Source of the DNA: Girardinichthys multiradiatus
Taxonomy: Eukaryota; Chordata; Actinopteri; Cyprinodontiformes; Goodeidae
NCBI RefSeq assembly: GCF_021462225.1
Contig: NC_061811.1
Coordinates: forward strand, 5,729,663 to 5,793,662
Reading direction: 5' to 3'
DNA length: 64,000 bases
The first letter of the stretch is position 1; each line of letters starts with the position of its first letter. The position numbers were made by a program, and so were the translations under genes. Below the pieces are notes generated by a model. The model ran no database searches. It was not told the DNA's origin and saw only the letters and a program-made list of their open reading frames with translations. Shown piece after piece: positions 42,303-56,870 of the stretch.

Positions 42303-44040
42303 CACCTGCATGATAATTCAATTCAATTCAAAAATACTTTATTAATCCCAAAGGGAAATTAAATGTTGTTGTAGATCATATTATGAAGGTTTCTTCAAAG
42401 AGTCGTTGTAGATGCTGATGGTTGTGGGCTGGAAGGATCTCCTGTAGCGCTCCGTTTTACAGCAGATCTGAAGAAGCTTCTGACTGAAGACACTGTTGTT
42501 GTAGGACAGTCTCATGAAGAGGATGCTCAGGGTTCTCCATAATGTTCTTCATTTTATGAAGAATCCTTCTTTGCACAATGATCTCCAGAGGTTCCAGAGG
42601 AGTCCCCAGAACAAAACCAGCCTTTTTTATCAACTTGTTGAGCTTTTTTAAGTCCCTGGTTCTGATGCTGCTTCCCCAGCAGATGATGACAGAAGAGATC
42701 ATACTCTCCACAACAGACTTATAGAAGATATGCAGCATCTTGCTGCAAACACCAAAGGACATAAGCTTCCTCAAGAAGTACAGTCTGCTCTGTCCCTTCT
42801 TGTAGATGGCTTCACAGTTGCATCTCCACTCTAGTCTGTTGTCCAGGTGAACACCGATGTATTTATACTCCTCCACCACCTCCACTTCTTCTCCCATGAT
42901 GGAAATAGTTTTTGACTTATTCCTGTTTCTCTTAAAATTTACAATCATCTCTTTTGTTTTAGTCATGTTCAAAATGAGATGATTGTTTCCACACCATGCC
43001 ACAAAGTGGTCCACCACCTTCCTGTACTCAGCTTCTTGTCCATCTCTGATCCACCCCACGACTGCAGAATCATCCGAGTATTTCTGCAGATGACAGGAGT
43101 CTGTCTTGTACTGGAAGTCTGAGGTGTACAGAGTGAAGAGGAATGGTGAGAGTACAGTCCCATGTGGTGCTCCTGTGCTGCTGACTACCTGGTTAGACTC
43201 ACAACCCTTCAGTCTCACAAACTCTGGTCTGTTTGTTTGGTAGACTTTGTTCCAGGAGATTGTTGAGGCCTCCACCTGAGTCTTCTGGAGTTTCTGACAA
43301 ATCAAATCAGGTTGGATTGTATTAAATGTTCTGGAGAAATCAAAGAACATGATCCTCACAGTGCTACTGGCTTTGTCCAGATGACAGTGGGTTTGTTGAA
43401 GCAGGTGTATGATGGCATCTTCAACTCCAACTCCACAGAAATATGCAAACGGAAGGAGGTCCTGATGGTTTGCTTACTCAGGTGGGCCAACAGGAGTCTC
43501 TCTAGGACCTTCATGATGTGAGATGTCAGGGCAACAGGTCTATAGTCATTGAGGACTGATGGGTGAGTTTTCTTTGGTACCGGAACAAGACAGGAGGTCT
43601 TCCACAACACCGGAACCTTCTTCTGGGCCAGGCTAAGGTTGAAGAGGTGCTCCAGAATCCCACAGAGCTGCTCTGCACAGCCCTTCAAGACTCTAGGGCT
43701 GACATGATCTGGACCTGCAGCCTTATTCCTATTCAGTCTCTTCAGTTGTCTCTTCACTTGACTTCTTGAGACACACAGGTGGAAGGGGGAAGCAAAGGAA
43801 GCATCAGCATCTGGTTGAAGGCAAACACGTAGAAGCAGAAGGGTCTAGGGCTGAGGTGGAAGATAAAACATTTGAGGTGTTACTGGACAGCTGTGGGTCA
43901 AAGGAGGGTGGCATGTCTGTTTGGCTGTGAGCCTGAAGCCCGTGATCTTCTTCATCCCTGTCCACACATCTCTGTGTTTTCTTTGTCCCATATGCCTGAT
44001 AGACTGGGGACCTGTCCATGGCAGAGTGTGTCCCATACGA
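42303..44040 (-). mobile_element. Rex1/CR1-L2-type LINE, 5'-truncated
   Basis: The minus strand encodes a non-LTR reverse transcriptase with several frameshifts. The 3' end, on the left, has the fish-LINE-like AATACTTTATTAATCCCAAA followed by a short tandem tail (ATTCA)n at 42316-42330. The 5' end is lost near 44040, in the linker before the RT. It is antisense to the flanking genes and lies between zmpste24 and atp5if1. Confidence 0.82.
42457..43757 (-). pseudogene. Frameshifted LINE reverse transcriptase
   Basis: The N-terminal part (43757-43356) has NRNKAAGPDHVSPRVLKGCA and LNDYRPVALTSHIMKVLERL. The C-terminal part (43359-42457) has GAPHGTVLSPFLFTLYTSDF, then K-Y-S-D-D-S-A-V-V-G and KYIGVHLDNRLEW. 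The catalytic box is YSDD, not YADD; in Rex1-like elements the first Asp pair is what matters. A frameshift near 43430 separates the parts, so no full enzyme is made. Confidence 0.82.
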
Positions 44041-44078
44041 ACTGAGTGACTATATATATGTATATGTGTGTGTACACT

Positions 44079-44165
44079 ATATTGCCAAAAGTATTTGTCT
44101 ACTTTTACATGTACATGAACTTTGATGACATCCTATTCTTAATCCATAAGGTCCAATTTGCAGCT
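44079..44165. mobile_element. Terminal fragment of a DNA transposon
   Basis: CACTATATTGCCAAAAGTAT followed by CATCCTATTCTTAATCCATA resembles the end of a common fish DNA transposon. Only this end is present, directly after a TATATGTGTGTGT tract. Confidence 0.5.
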
Positions 44166-44222
44166 ATGTGATTTTCCGCTTATAGTTATACTCTAATAAA
44201 AAAATAAAAATAAAAAAAAACA

Positions 44223-44229
44223 CCGGAAG
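44223..44229 (+). promoter_or_regulatory. ETS-type site in atp5if1 promoter
   Basis: CCGGAAG 310 nt upstream of the atp5if1 ATG, inside a CpG-containing stretch (44220-44300). A related CCGGAGG is at 44281. Nuclear genes for mitochondrial proteins often use GABP/ETS sites. Confidence 0.4.
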
Positions 44230-44539
44230 GACCCGCATCGACGCGGGGTCAACAGGTACGTAAATAACGTAAGATACACACCGGAGGACGTACCATTACG
44301 CAAGTCTAGCTGTTTCCCATTAAAACCTGTTTATGTCTCTAAACGGAGGTTTTCCGACGGTACTCCAACAGTATCAGAGCATTAGATCGTCATTAGACGT
44401 CATTTTTCTCTAAGTGTAGACCAGCAGAGCAGGCGAGCTCCCCTCCGTCTCGCCGACAGTGGAACAGTCCGGTGGTGTATTCCTGTGGACAAGGGCAAAG
44501 CGTCAGTGTCAGCGTCGTTTTTATATCCGACAATCAAAC

Positions 44540-47500
44540 ATGGCGAGGTTCTTGAGGTTAAACGTCAGGAGTTTTGTCACATCCCAGCTGAGAATGTCAT
44601 CCGACCAGGTAATAACCGCCGGTAACCTCTCTGCTGATTTAAAAACCGGACGTCAACCTGTCAAACGGTGACGTGTGTGTCATTTAACAGCTCCTCCAGC
44701 TAGCCAAAATCCAACATGGAAGCAATAAAATGAGTTTAAAATGGCTGATAATAGTTTGTAGATCCCATGAGATCTTTAGTGATTTTGGTCGAGTGTGATT
44801 TGTAAATCAGACCAGTAAAATGTGTATTAATTTCCACCTGCGTCAGAACAGAAGATATAAATATTCCCATCAGTGAATAGTTTAGCCCATTGTGGTTGAC
44901 ATTGCATTGTTTTTGCACAGCTTCTGGTCTGTTCCAGATAATTACCTAGAAAACACAGGAGCCTTTTATTCTTTTCAAAATCTTTTAAACTGATGTTGAC
45001 CTTGAAAAGTTGAGCTTACTCGTTTATGCTATAACTTAATATCTGACAGAAACAAACTGTGTAGCTCGTCACTCGTCGTCTTCCGCTTTATCCGAGACCG
45101 GGTCACAGCAGCAGCAGACTCAGCAGAGACGCCCAGACCCAGACACCTCCTCCAGCTCCTCCGGGGGGAGCCCAAGGCGTTCCCAGGCCAGCCGAGAGAC
45201 ATAGTCCCTCCAGCGTGTCCTGGGCCGTCCCCTGGGTCTCCTCCCGGTGGGACGTGCCTGGAACACCTCTCGAGGAAGGCGTCCAGGAGGCATCCGGTAT
45301 AGATGCCCGAGCCACCTCAACTGGCTCCTCTCGATGTGGAGGAGCAGCGGCTCTACTCCGAGCCCCTCCCGGATGGCCGAGCTCCTCACCCTATCTCTAA
45401 GGGAGAGCCCCATGGAGGAAGCTCATTTCAGCCGCTTGTATCCGGGATCTCGTTCTTTCGGTCATGACCCAAAGTTCATGGCCATAGGTGAGGGTAGGAA
45501 CGTAGACCGACCGGTAAATTGAGAGCTTCGCTTTTCAGTTCAGCTCTCTCTTCACCACAATGGACCAGCACAGCTCCCCCATTACTGCGGCAGCCGCACC
45601 GATCCGTCTGTCGATCTCCCGCTCCATTCTTCCCTCACTCGTGAACAAGACCCCGAGATACTTGAACTCCTCCACTTGAGGCAGGAACTCCCCTCCAACC
45701 TGAAGAGGACAAGCCACCCTTTTCCGGTCGAGAACCATGGCCTCGGACTTGGAGGAGCTGATCTTCATCCCAGCCGCTTCACACTCGGCTGCGAACCGCC
45801 ACAGCGCATGCTGTAGGTCTTGGCTAGAGGGGGCCAGCAGGACCACGTCATCTGCAAAAAGAAGAGACAAAATCCTCTGGTCCCCAAACCAGACCCCCTC
45901 CGGCCCTTGGCTGCGTCTAGAAATCCTGTCCATAAAAGTTATGAACAGGACCGGTGACAAAGGGCAGCCCTGCCGGAGTCCAACATGCATCGGGAACAGG
46001 TCCAACTTATTGCTGGCAATGCGGACCAAACCCCTGGTCCACTCGCACAGAGACCGGATGGCCCCTAATAAAGGGCCCCCGATTCCATACTCCTGGAGCA
46101 CCCCCCACAGGGCACCACGAGGGACACAGTCAAATGCCTTCTCCAGGTCCACAAAACGCATGTGAACCGGTTGGGCAAACTCCCATGAACCTTCGAGTAC
46201 CCTGTAGAGGGTATAGAGCTGGTCCAGTGTTCCACGGCCGGGACGAAAACCACACTGTTCCTCCTGAAGCCGAGGTTCGACTATCGGCTGGACAATCCTC
46301 TCCAATACCCTGGCATAGGCCTTACCAGGGAGGCTGAGGAGTGTGATCCCCCTGTAGTTGGAACACACTCTCCGGTCACCCTTCTTATGAACGGGGACCA
46401 CCACCCCAGTCTGCCAGTCCAGAGACACTGTCCCCGACCGCCACGCAATGTTGAAGAGACGTGTCAACCATGACAGGCCTACAACATCCAGAAACTTGAG
46501 GTACTCAGGGCGGATCTCATCCACCCCCGAAGCCTTGCCACCGCGGAGCTTTTTAACCACCTCGGTGACTTCAGCCTGGGTGATGAAAGAGTCCAACCCC
46601 GAGTCCCCAGCCTCTGTTTCCACCAGGGAATGCGTGATGGCAGGATTGAGGAGATTTTCGAAGTATTCCTTCCACCGGCCGATAATGTCCCCAGTCGAGG
46701 TCAGCAGCTCCCCACCCCACTATAAACAGTGTTGGCGAAGCACTGCTTCCCCTCCTGAGGCGCCGGACTGTTTGCCAGAATCGCTTCGAGGCCAGCCGGT
46801 AGTCCTTCTCCATGGCCTCGCCAAACTCCTCCCAGGCGAGGAGTTTTTGCCTCTGCCACTGCCTGGGCCGCGGCACGCTTGGCCTCATGGTACCCGTCAC
46901 CCACCTCAGGAGTCCCACAAGCCAACCACAGCCGATAGGACTCCTCCTTCAGCTTGACAGCGTCCCTTACTGCTGGTGTACACCACCGGGTTCGGGGATT
47001 GCCGCCGCGACAGGCACCGCAGACCTTACGGTACCGCAGCTACGGGCAGCAGCATCGACAATAGATGTGGAGAACATGGTCCACTTGGACTCTATGTCTC
47101 CAACATCCTTCGGAATCTGGTCAAAGCTCTCCCGGAGGTGGGAGTTGAATACATCCCTGGCTGAGGGCTCCGCCAGACGTTCCCAGCAGACCCTCACTAT
47201 GCGCTTGGGCCTGCCAAGTCTGTCTGGCTTTCTCCTCCAGTGGATCCAACTCACCACCAGGTGGTGATCAGTGGACAGCTCAGCCCCTCTCTTGACCCGA
47301 GTGTCCAAAACATGCGGCCGAAGGTCTAATGTTACAACAACAAAGTCGATCATTGACCTCCTGCCTAGGGTGTCCTGGTGCCAAGTCCACTGATGGACAC
47401 CCTTATGTTTGAAGCTGGTGTTCATTATGTGACTAGCACAGAAGTCCAACAACAAAACACCACTCTTGATTCAGATCGGGGAGGCCATTTTTCCCGATCA

Positions 47501-48287
47501 CGCCTCTCCAGGTGTCACTGTCGTTTCCCACGTGGGCGTTGAAGTCCCCCGGCAGAATAATGGAGTCCCCGGGAGGGGCACCATCCAGCGACAGGGACAC
47601 CAAGAAGGCCGGGTACTCCGCACTACCACTCAGTTGGATATCTATCTTTTCAAACTCCAAAAAGGACATTGTGTCAGATAGCCATGTAACTGCAGGTGGA
47701 GACAATTCTGACATGTTATTAAAGAAGTAAAGTAAATCATATTGATTTTATATAAGTATCCAGAATTCCAAACAGACAGCTGTAGGACAGGGTAATTTCC
47801 TGCACCACAATCTGTGACAATATTTTATAAAAAGGTTACCTATTCCTAATATGTACAAATTGAGACCGATTGATTTCATGCTTTGAATAAATGTGTCACC
47901 CTGTTGCAGTTGGGTGAGCTGGGTAAAGGTGCAGGAAAAGGTGGAGGAGGTGGAGGTTCCATCAGAGAGGCAGGTGGAGCCATGGGGAAGAAGCAAGCTG
48001 CTGAGGAGGAGATGTATTTCAAGTATGTTTTTTTTTTATACCAAAAATGTGGTGGATTAAATATAAAAAAATCTAATTTTTGGTTTTCTTCCCTGCTTTT
48101 GTGTGTGCATGTGATCCCGTCTGTCCATCCAACCACACACATAAGGCGCAAAGAGCAGGAGCAGCTGGCTGCGCTGAAGCAGCACCACCTGGAAGAAATC
48201 GATCACCACAAGAAGGAGATTGAACGCATGCAGCGCGAGATAGACCGCCACAAGGGAAAGATCAGGAAGCTGAAGCATGACGACTGA
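44540..48287 (+). CDS. atp5if1: Mitochondrial ATPase inhibitory factor 1
   Basis: This matrix protein binds F1-ATPase at low pH and blocks ATP hydrolysis when the membrane potential collapses. Exons: 44540-44608, 47910-48022, 48146-48287 (324 nt, 107 aa; human 106). Exon 1 encodes a basic presequence ([19 protein letters not shown]). Exon 2 has a glycine-rich stretch ([13 protein letters not shown]) directly before the inhibitory core [12 protein letters not shown]. Exon 3 is a charged coiled coil with the histidine cluster [18 protein letters not shown] that controls pH-dependent oligomerisation, ending K-L-K-H-D-D. A Rex3 LINE fills most of intron 1 in antisense. Fish can have two paralogues; which one this is cannot be told from the window. 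Confidence 0.95.
45063..47714 (-). mobile_element. Rex3 (RTE-clade) retrotransposon in atp5if1 intron 1
   Basis: The minus strand has an apurinic-type endonuclease followed by reverse transcriptase, as in RTE elements. CGGTGACAAAGGGCAGCCCTG at 45951-45971 and the segment around ACCACCACCCCAGTCTGCCA (about 46398-46417) are the two published Rex3 primer sites, which fixes the family. The 5' end is truncated in the endonuclease at about 47714. The 3' end is a GACGACGAGTGACGAG-like tail near 45063. At about 2.65 kb it is one of the longest elements in the window. Confidence 0.93.
45120..47714 (-). pseudogene. Rex3 endonuclease-reverse transcriptase with frameshifts
   Basis: The endonuclease remnant (47714-46967) retains [10 protein letters not shown] and, after a frame change, S-T-D-H-H-L-V. 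The RT (46623-45535, 362 codons open) has [20 protein letters not shown], the [13 protein letters not shown] motif, [14 protein letters not shown] (catalytic FADD) and [21 protein letters not shown] stop after V-K-R-E-L-N, where an indel shifts the frame, separates it from the C-terminal part (45413-45120, [20 protein letters not shown]). The RT domain itself is intact, which suggests modest age. Confidence 0.9.
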
Positions 48288-48597
48288 GTGGAACAATCTG
48301 AAAAAAATTTATTTTCACTCACCGCCCAAAACGCCTTTATTTGTAACACCTGTTGCTGCATGCACTTACCAGGCGGGACATGAATGTGGGGAAGATGCTG
48401 TTCTGTAAATTACTGAAAGTCATTAAATCCCCTCATCTGTTGTTGTCTTTCTATGGTTTGCTGTGGTAGCAAGAGTACAGTTTCTCCCTGTCTGACGTTC
48501 TCCAGTGGACTGTACAGTTCTGGTCATGCACCATCATGAAAAGACCTAAGTATAGTTAAAACGTGTGTCAGCATCAGCTTTTTACATTGTTCAAGTG

Positions 48598-48603
48598 AAT
48601 AAA
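48598..48603 (+). terminator. Candidate atp5if1 polyadenylation signal
   Basis: AATAAA 310 nt after the atp5if1 stop codon, in GTGAATAAAAAGG. Downstream AATAAA motifs near 48717 and 48767 are alternatives. Confidence 0.5.
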
Positions 48604-49093
48604 AAGGTGCGTGACATTGCAAGTTTGAAACTCTGAAGTCTGCTTTCCACTGTTTTATTTTAACATTCAGACTGGCAGAGCTTTGGTGTAGTCAGTCTAC
48701 CATGGTGGTTGTCCACAAATAAAAATCTCTTTCCCACAAAGTGTTGGCATTTATTATGTATTTAATAAAGGTGTGAAAAGTGCTGTAAATAGATTATTTT
48801 AAGCTAATAAATGTTTTTTAAACTTATATTAGCCCCAGTGATTTTGAAAGAAGATTGAACAACAACAAAGTGCTGGAGTGACATGATTTTAAATGATAAC
48901 GAACCTCAAAAGTCAATCACTTAATTTAATACAGTTTATACATTCAGAAATGGTTTCATATGAAATAATGTGAGTACCCTGCTAAAACTCAGCAGTTTGT
49001 TAGAAAAAACTCGAGCAAATTATGCTTTATGTAAAGATGTCACATATGGAGATATTTTGCTAAAAAGTAAGTGAATCTAAAAATATCTATGTA

Positions 49094-50683
49094 CAGGTCC
49101 TTCTCAAAATATTAGCATATTGTGATAAAGTTCATTATTTTCCATAATGTCATGATGAAAATTTAACATTCATATATTTTAGATTCATTGCACACTAACT
49201 GAAATATTTCAGGTCTTTTATTGTCTTAATACGGATGATTTTGGCATACAGCTCATGAAAACCCAAAATTCCTATCTCACAAAATTAGCATATCATTAAA
49301 AGGGTCTCTAAACGAGCTATGAACCTAATCATCTGAATCAACGAGTTAACTCTAAACACCTGCAAAGATTCCTGAGGCCTTTAAAACTCCCAGCCTGGTT
49401 CATCACTCAAAACCCCAATCATGGGTAAGACTGCCGACCTGACTGCTGTCCAGAAGGCCACTATTGACACCCTCAAGCAAGAGGGTAAGACACAGAAAGA
49501 CATTTCTGAACGAATAGGCTGTTCCCAGAGTGCTGTATCAAGGCACCTCAGTGGGAAGTCTGTGGGAAGGAAAAAGTGTGGCAGGAAACGCTGCACAACG
49601 AGAAGAGGTGACCGGACCCTGAGGAAGATTGTGGAGAAGGGCCGATTCCAGACCTTGGGGGACCTGCGGAAGCAGTGGACTGAGTCTGGAGTAGAAACAT
49701 CCAGAGCCACCGTGCACAGGCGTGTGCAGGAAATGGGCTACAGGTGCCGCATTCCCCAGGTCAAGCCACTTTTGAACCAGAAACAGCGGCAGAAGCGCCT
49801 GACCTGGGCTACAGAGAAGCAGCACTGAAAGTACTTTTTCCAGATGAAAGCAAATTCTGCATGTCATTCAGAAATCAAGGTGCCAGAGTCTGGAGGAAGA
49901 CTGGGGAGAAGGAAATGCCAAAATGCCAGAAGTCCAGTGTCAAGTACCCACAGTCAGTGATGGTCTGGGGTGCTGTGTCAGCTGCTGGTGTTGGTCCACT
50001 GTGTTTTATCAAGGGCAGGGTCAATGCAGCTAGCTATCAGGAGATTTTGGAGCACTTCATGCTTCCATCTGCTGAAAAGCTTTATGGAGATGAAGATTTC
50101 ATTTTTCAGCACGACCTGGCACCTGCTCACAGTGCCAAAACCACTGGTAAATGGTTTACTGACCATGGTATCACTGTGCTCAATTGGCCTGCCAACTCTC
50201 CTGACCTGAACCCCATAGAGAATCTGTGGGATATTGTGAAGAGAACGTTGAGAGACTCAAGACCCAACACTCTGGATGAGCTAAAGGCCGCTATCGAAGC
50301 ATCCTGGGCCTCCATAAGACCTCAGCAGTGCCACAGGCTGATTGCCTCCATGCCACGCCGCATTGAAGCAGTCATTTCTGCAAAAGGATTCCCGACCAAG
50401 TATTGAGTGCATAACTGTACATGATTATTTGAAGGTTGACGTTTTTTGTATTAAAAACACTTTTCTTTTATTGGTCGGATGAAATATGCTAATTTTGTGA
50501 GATAGGAATTTTGGGTTTTCATGAGCTGTATGCCAAAATCATCCGTATTAAGACAATAAAAGACCTGAAATATTTCAGTTAGTGTGCAATGAATCTAAAA
50601 TATATGAATGTTAAATTTTCATCATGACATTATGGAAAATAATGAACTTTATCACAATATGCTAATATTTTGAGAAGGACCTG
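49094..50683 (+). mobile_element. Young Tc1-like element with 200-bp inverted repeats
   Basis: The element is 1590 bp long and flanked by TA at 49092-49093 and 50684-50685, the Tc1 target duplication. The terminal inverted repeats 49094-49293 and 50484-50683 begin CAGGTCCTTCTCAAAATATT and look identical over all 200 positions by eye. They include inner copies of the ATTAGCATAT motif, at both ends of each repeat, which may be the paired transposase-binding sites of the IR/DR type. It lies between atp5if1 and rpl13a. Confidence 0.93.
49421..50406 (+). pseudogene. Tc1-like DD34E transposase disrupted by one short deletion
   Basis: The frame starts at ATG 49421 (M-G-K-T-A-D-L-T) with two helix-turn-helix regions (ERIGCSQSAVSRHLSGKS) and runs to a stop at 49826-49828 just after W-A-T-E-K-Q-H. 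The catalytic domain continues in another frame from about 49829 to 50406: L-F-P-D-E-S-K-F, QHDLAPAHSAKTTGKWF, SPDLNPIENLWDI, ending F-P-T-K-Y. The spacing from the second Asp to Glu is 34. Compared with my memory of this family, about 19 nt encoding the N-W-T-V-A-Q-W region are missing at the break. The rest appears intact, so this copy is non-autonomous. Confidence 0.88.
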
Positions 50684-51359
50684 TATACTGGTGACAAAAT
50701 GAAAAAAAAAACTGCCGTTATTGGCTGTTCTCGCAGGATTAGTGGGCACTACTGCATGAAAACCAAACAAACTTGTGGAATGGTTAAATATACAAGTGGG
50801 AACATACAAGATTTTCAGCAATTATAAAATAGCATTTCATTGCTGTGATGCCAATAAAGGCTATTCTGTTGATTATTGGATCGGGGCTGGAGGATGGCGT
50901 TGAGGGGTGCGGGGTATGGGGTGGGGGGCTGTGTCCTTGGATGTGGGGTCACTGGCATTTGGATCGGCTGAGCGGCGATGGTAGAGCTGAGCTAGATAAT
51001 GTTTCTCCTTGGGTTATCGTTGCAGTGGCGGTAGATTATTTTTTCTTAAATATTCAGCCTGTAATGAGAAAACAATGAATTACTTTAGATAGCCACCATA
51101 GATGGCAAATAAACACTTAAATACTGCTTTATGAAAATCTATGTTTAATATATTACATGATCTAAAACTACTAAATATGTTCAAGAGAATATTTTGTTAC
51201 AATTCATTAAGTTTATAAGTTATTAAAGATGTTATTTCAGCAGAAATATGTCTGCATTTCTGCAGAATGACTGGAAGCAAACGGCTGATTACCTCCTCTG
51301 TACAAAGATGGCGCTAGTCAAGATCAAAGCGCAAATAATCGGGAAAGTTAAGTTTTGTC

Positions 51360-51412
51360 ACTTCCGGCTGCCCCTGCCTTTTACCACGAGCAGCCCCGTT
51401 CCTCTTTCTTTT
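51360..51412 (+). promoter_or_regulatory. rpl13a core promoter with 5'TOP-like tract
   Basis: CCTCTTTCTTTTCGC (51401-51415) just before the ATG is a pyrimidine tract like the 5' terminal oligopyrimidine start of ribosomal protein mRNAs. It would place translation under mTOR/LARP1 control and give a 5' UTR of about 20 nt. An ETS site (ACTTCCGG, 51360-51367) lies 35-40 nt upstream of the presumed start. No TATA box is visible. The transcription start is inferred. Confidence 0.6.
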
Positions 51413-51420
51413 CGCACATC

Positions 51421-54155
<2,735 letters not shown>

Positions 54156-54166
54156 GCTCATTGGCC

Positions 54167-54172
54167 AATAAA
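54167..54172 (+). terminator. rpl13a polyadenylation signal
   Basis: AATAAA 12 nt after the stop codon, with another AATAAA at 54178-54183. A very short 3' UTR is normal for ribosomal protein genes. Confidence 0.75.
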
Positions 54173-54189
54173 GTAAAATAAATGTTTAG

Positions 54190-56655
54190 AAAAGGCTTCT
54201 TGGCTTTTTTGTGTATATTTTATCGATAAATTTGTACTTCTATGTGTTTAGTAAACATTTGGTTTTAATTTTTTTGGTTTAAATGATTTTTGGAGTGCTT
54301 GTTGGATTCAGCAGGTGTCATTGGCAGGAACCAATCACATGCATTCATGATATTAAATCTGACTCCTTTTTATATAGCAGAAACATGGTTATGATTACAC
54401 TCCATGCAGTATCAATGGAAACCTGCCAGACTTTATTTATGAGGAATTCATATCAAATTATTTAAAGCTCATTGTTTGATGCAAATCTTATCCTATTACC
54501 TCACATCGACTAGTTCTGATGCCCAAGCATAGAAATGTTATTAGATTGAGCTTTACACATTTATAATTCCTTGTGGTCCTACAGTGGGTCTCAAATGTAC
54601 ATCTCCATTATTCCTGGCTTTGGAGATGTGATCCATCCTTTCATAACTTCATAGCCTGGTTATGTAATTGTGCACAACCTGAATCTAGCACTTTATTTAA
54701 AGCACCTTTTGGTTTAATTTCAGCATTCAATGTTTCTTGGAAGACCTTTTGAAAGAAAAGGCTGCTGTCTTCAATTTCCGCTCTAAGTCCTGAAATAGAG
54801 CTCCTTCAGGCTCTTTTCAGCCTCCAGGTTTAGTGTCCTTTTATTAAATTTGCAGAGATGTCAAGTTTTTAAATGTTCTCCCGTAATTCCTCCAGCTGTT
54901 GATACTGAGCAGACTAATTCTTTAGGACAACACAATTTTTGATCCATTGTTACCTTTGGAAATTTTCTTGAGCTGCAGGATATAAAGATCAGGAGAATCC
55001 TGCGAAGACAACGGAGCTTGATTTTGGATTCGTCACATCCACTAAATCTGACAGATGTGAAAAAAAATATTAGCTGAGGGAGTGCACCCCTAATGCAACA
55101 TGGTTATTCCCTCATGTATTCCCCCAACAATGTGTTTTTTCTTAGTTGTACAGGATAAATGTGATATATTATGGTTTCACTTTGTACATCACAAAAATGC
55201 CTCCTTTTTCCAGGAGGTATACACTTGGGAGATCCAGTATATTTCATTTTCTGGATGCATGGAAATAACTTGTATTTTCCAGATATTATTCCCTATCCTA
55301 TCAATTAAAAAACTAGATGCTGTCTTAATAACCAAGAGGGAAATTGTCTGTCCATCCATCAGTCATTCTTACTACTTTGCTTCCCTTTTGTTTGGATCCA
55401 TACAGGAACTAGAAATACTATAAATCCACAGTGAACCTTTTTATTTCTAGTTTAAAATGAGCTGAAAGTAGCTGATTAGGGATATTACTAAATTCTCAAA
55501 CTTGCGACCTTCCTTGTATTACCAGCAGAGAGCAGCATTGTACTTCCTGTGGCAGTTATCAGTTGACTGATTTTCAAGATATTAATTTGAAACATGCAGT
55601 CCTAAAAAAGTACTGTAGCTTGGTTTACCTGGGTTCACTTTAGTATCTAAGAGTATTTGTCAAAACAACAATAAAGCTCAATCCTATCCGCAAGGTCTTT
55701 GGAGCAGTAGAAAGTCTTTAGATATCTGTTTTAAATATGAATTTTCCTGGCTTGGCTGATTCTGTGTTGAAGGTATTTGGACTCCACAGACTCTGGTTAT
55801 TAGAAAACCTCTGCAGTAAAATGCCCAGGATGGCTCGGTATTAATTGGAACCGTTACATGTGGATCTCCTGGGAGAGACTGGATGGCTTTCAGCGGTCTT
55901 CTGTATGTCTTTACAGCTGAAAGTAGGACAGGCTCTGAAGTTATCAGCCATTTCAATTACTCTCCTATTAACCACACCTTAATATATTTCTATAGATAAC
56001 TAAATGGCTTTTCCAAACCTCGGACAGCGTTAATACTTTCGTCTCTGTCAAAGTCTTTTGGTTGTTCTAATGATTTTTAACATTAATTTACTTAGGCCAT
56101 AAAGATTTTACTAACTTATTCAGGCCTGGTAAAGGGACACACATGTTCCCATCTTGTAAAAGTGGCTTGCAAAAAAATAGTAACTTTGCAGATTTGGTTA
56201 AATTTACAATTTCTTTCCAATGTCAAGCCACTAAAGGAGCTACTGCTGCCAGGAACTCTTCAGCTTTTCTTTAACATAGAAAGTACACCCTGGACCGGTG
56301 CTTCTGTGTTGTTTCTTTGTATGGTCTGTTTTCTCAAATCTTCTCAAAACTTTTTACCACTTGACATAAAAAAGTGAATATACATCGTCAATAATACTAA
56401 CTTTGAACTATAAATTGTCTCTATGTAGGACTTAATTGACTATATATTTCTGGATGATTTAATTTCTTATGAACTGGCACCATATAAACAAACTGAATTG
56501 AATATTTGTGTGTTGATTTGAATCTGAACTGAGACCTGGTAACTTGAATCAACTGCTTCTGTGGACCACAACTGGAGAAGATCCGATTCAGTTACAAGTT
56601 CTTGCGTGTACTTTATGATCTGGAGACTGAATGTTTTACTTTTTTCTTTTTCCAA
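54190..56655. other. Intergenic, nothing recognised
   Basis: This AT-rich stretch has short open frames only. None has a recognisable domain, and no splice-bounded coding exon or RNA gene was seen. Confidence 0.45.
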
Positions 56656-56659
56656 AGTA

Positions 56660-56870
56660 GCTAAACTCAGTCAGATTGGATGTGAAAAAAAGCCTTTGGA
56701 CTTTGACTGGGCCATTCTATGACAGAAATATGCTTTGATCTAAACCATTTTAACTCTGGCTGTATGTTTAGTGTCGTTATCCTGCTGGAAGATGAACCTC
56801 TGCCCTTAGCCTCAGAAAAATATCCCCATAGTATAATGCTGCCATCGTCTCTGGGGATGGTATGTTTAGA
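56660..56870 (-). mobile_element. Tc1-like remnant
   Basis: TTGGACTTTGACTGGGCCATT (56697), GCTTTGATCTAAACCATTTT and ATCCTGCTGGAAGATGAACC (56778) match, in minus orientation, the copies at 36.3 and 37.8 kb. Coding traces include L-W-G-Y-F-S-E-A. The interval 56880-58470 shows no recognisable feature. Confidence 0.65.

Noticed and set aside
49092..50685. The 200-bp inverted repeats as a CRISPR- or integron-like structure
   Set aside because: They are the ends of a Tc1-like transposon, bounded by TA duplications and enclosing its transposase.
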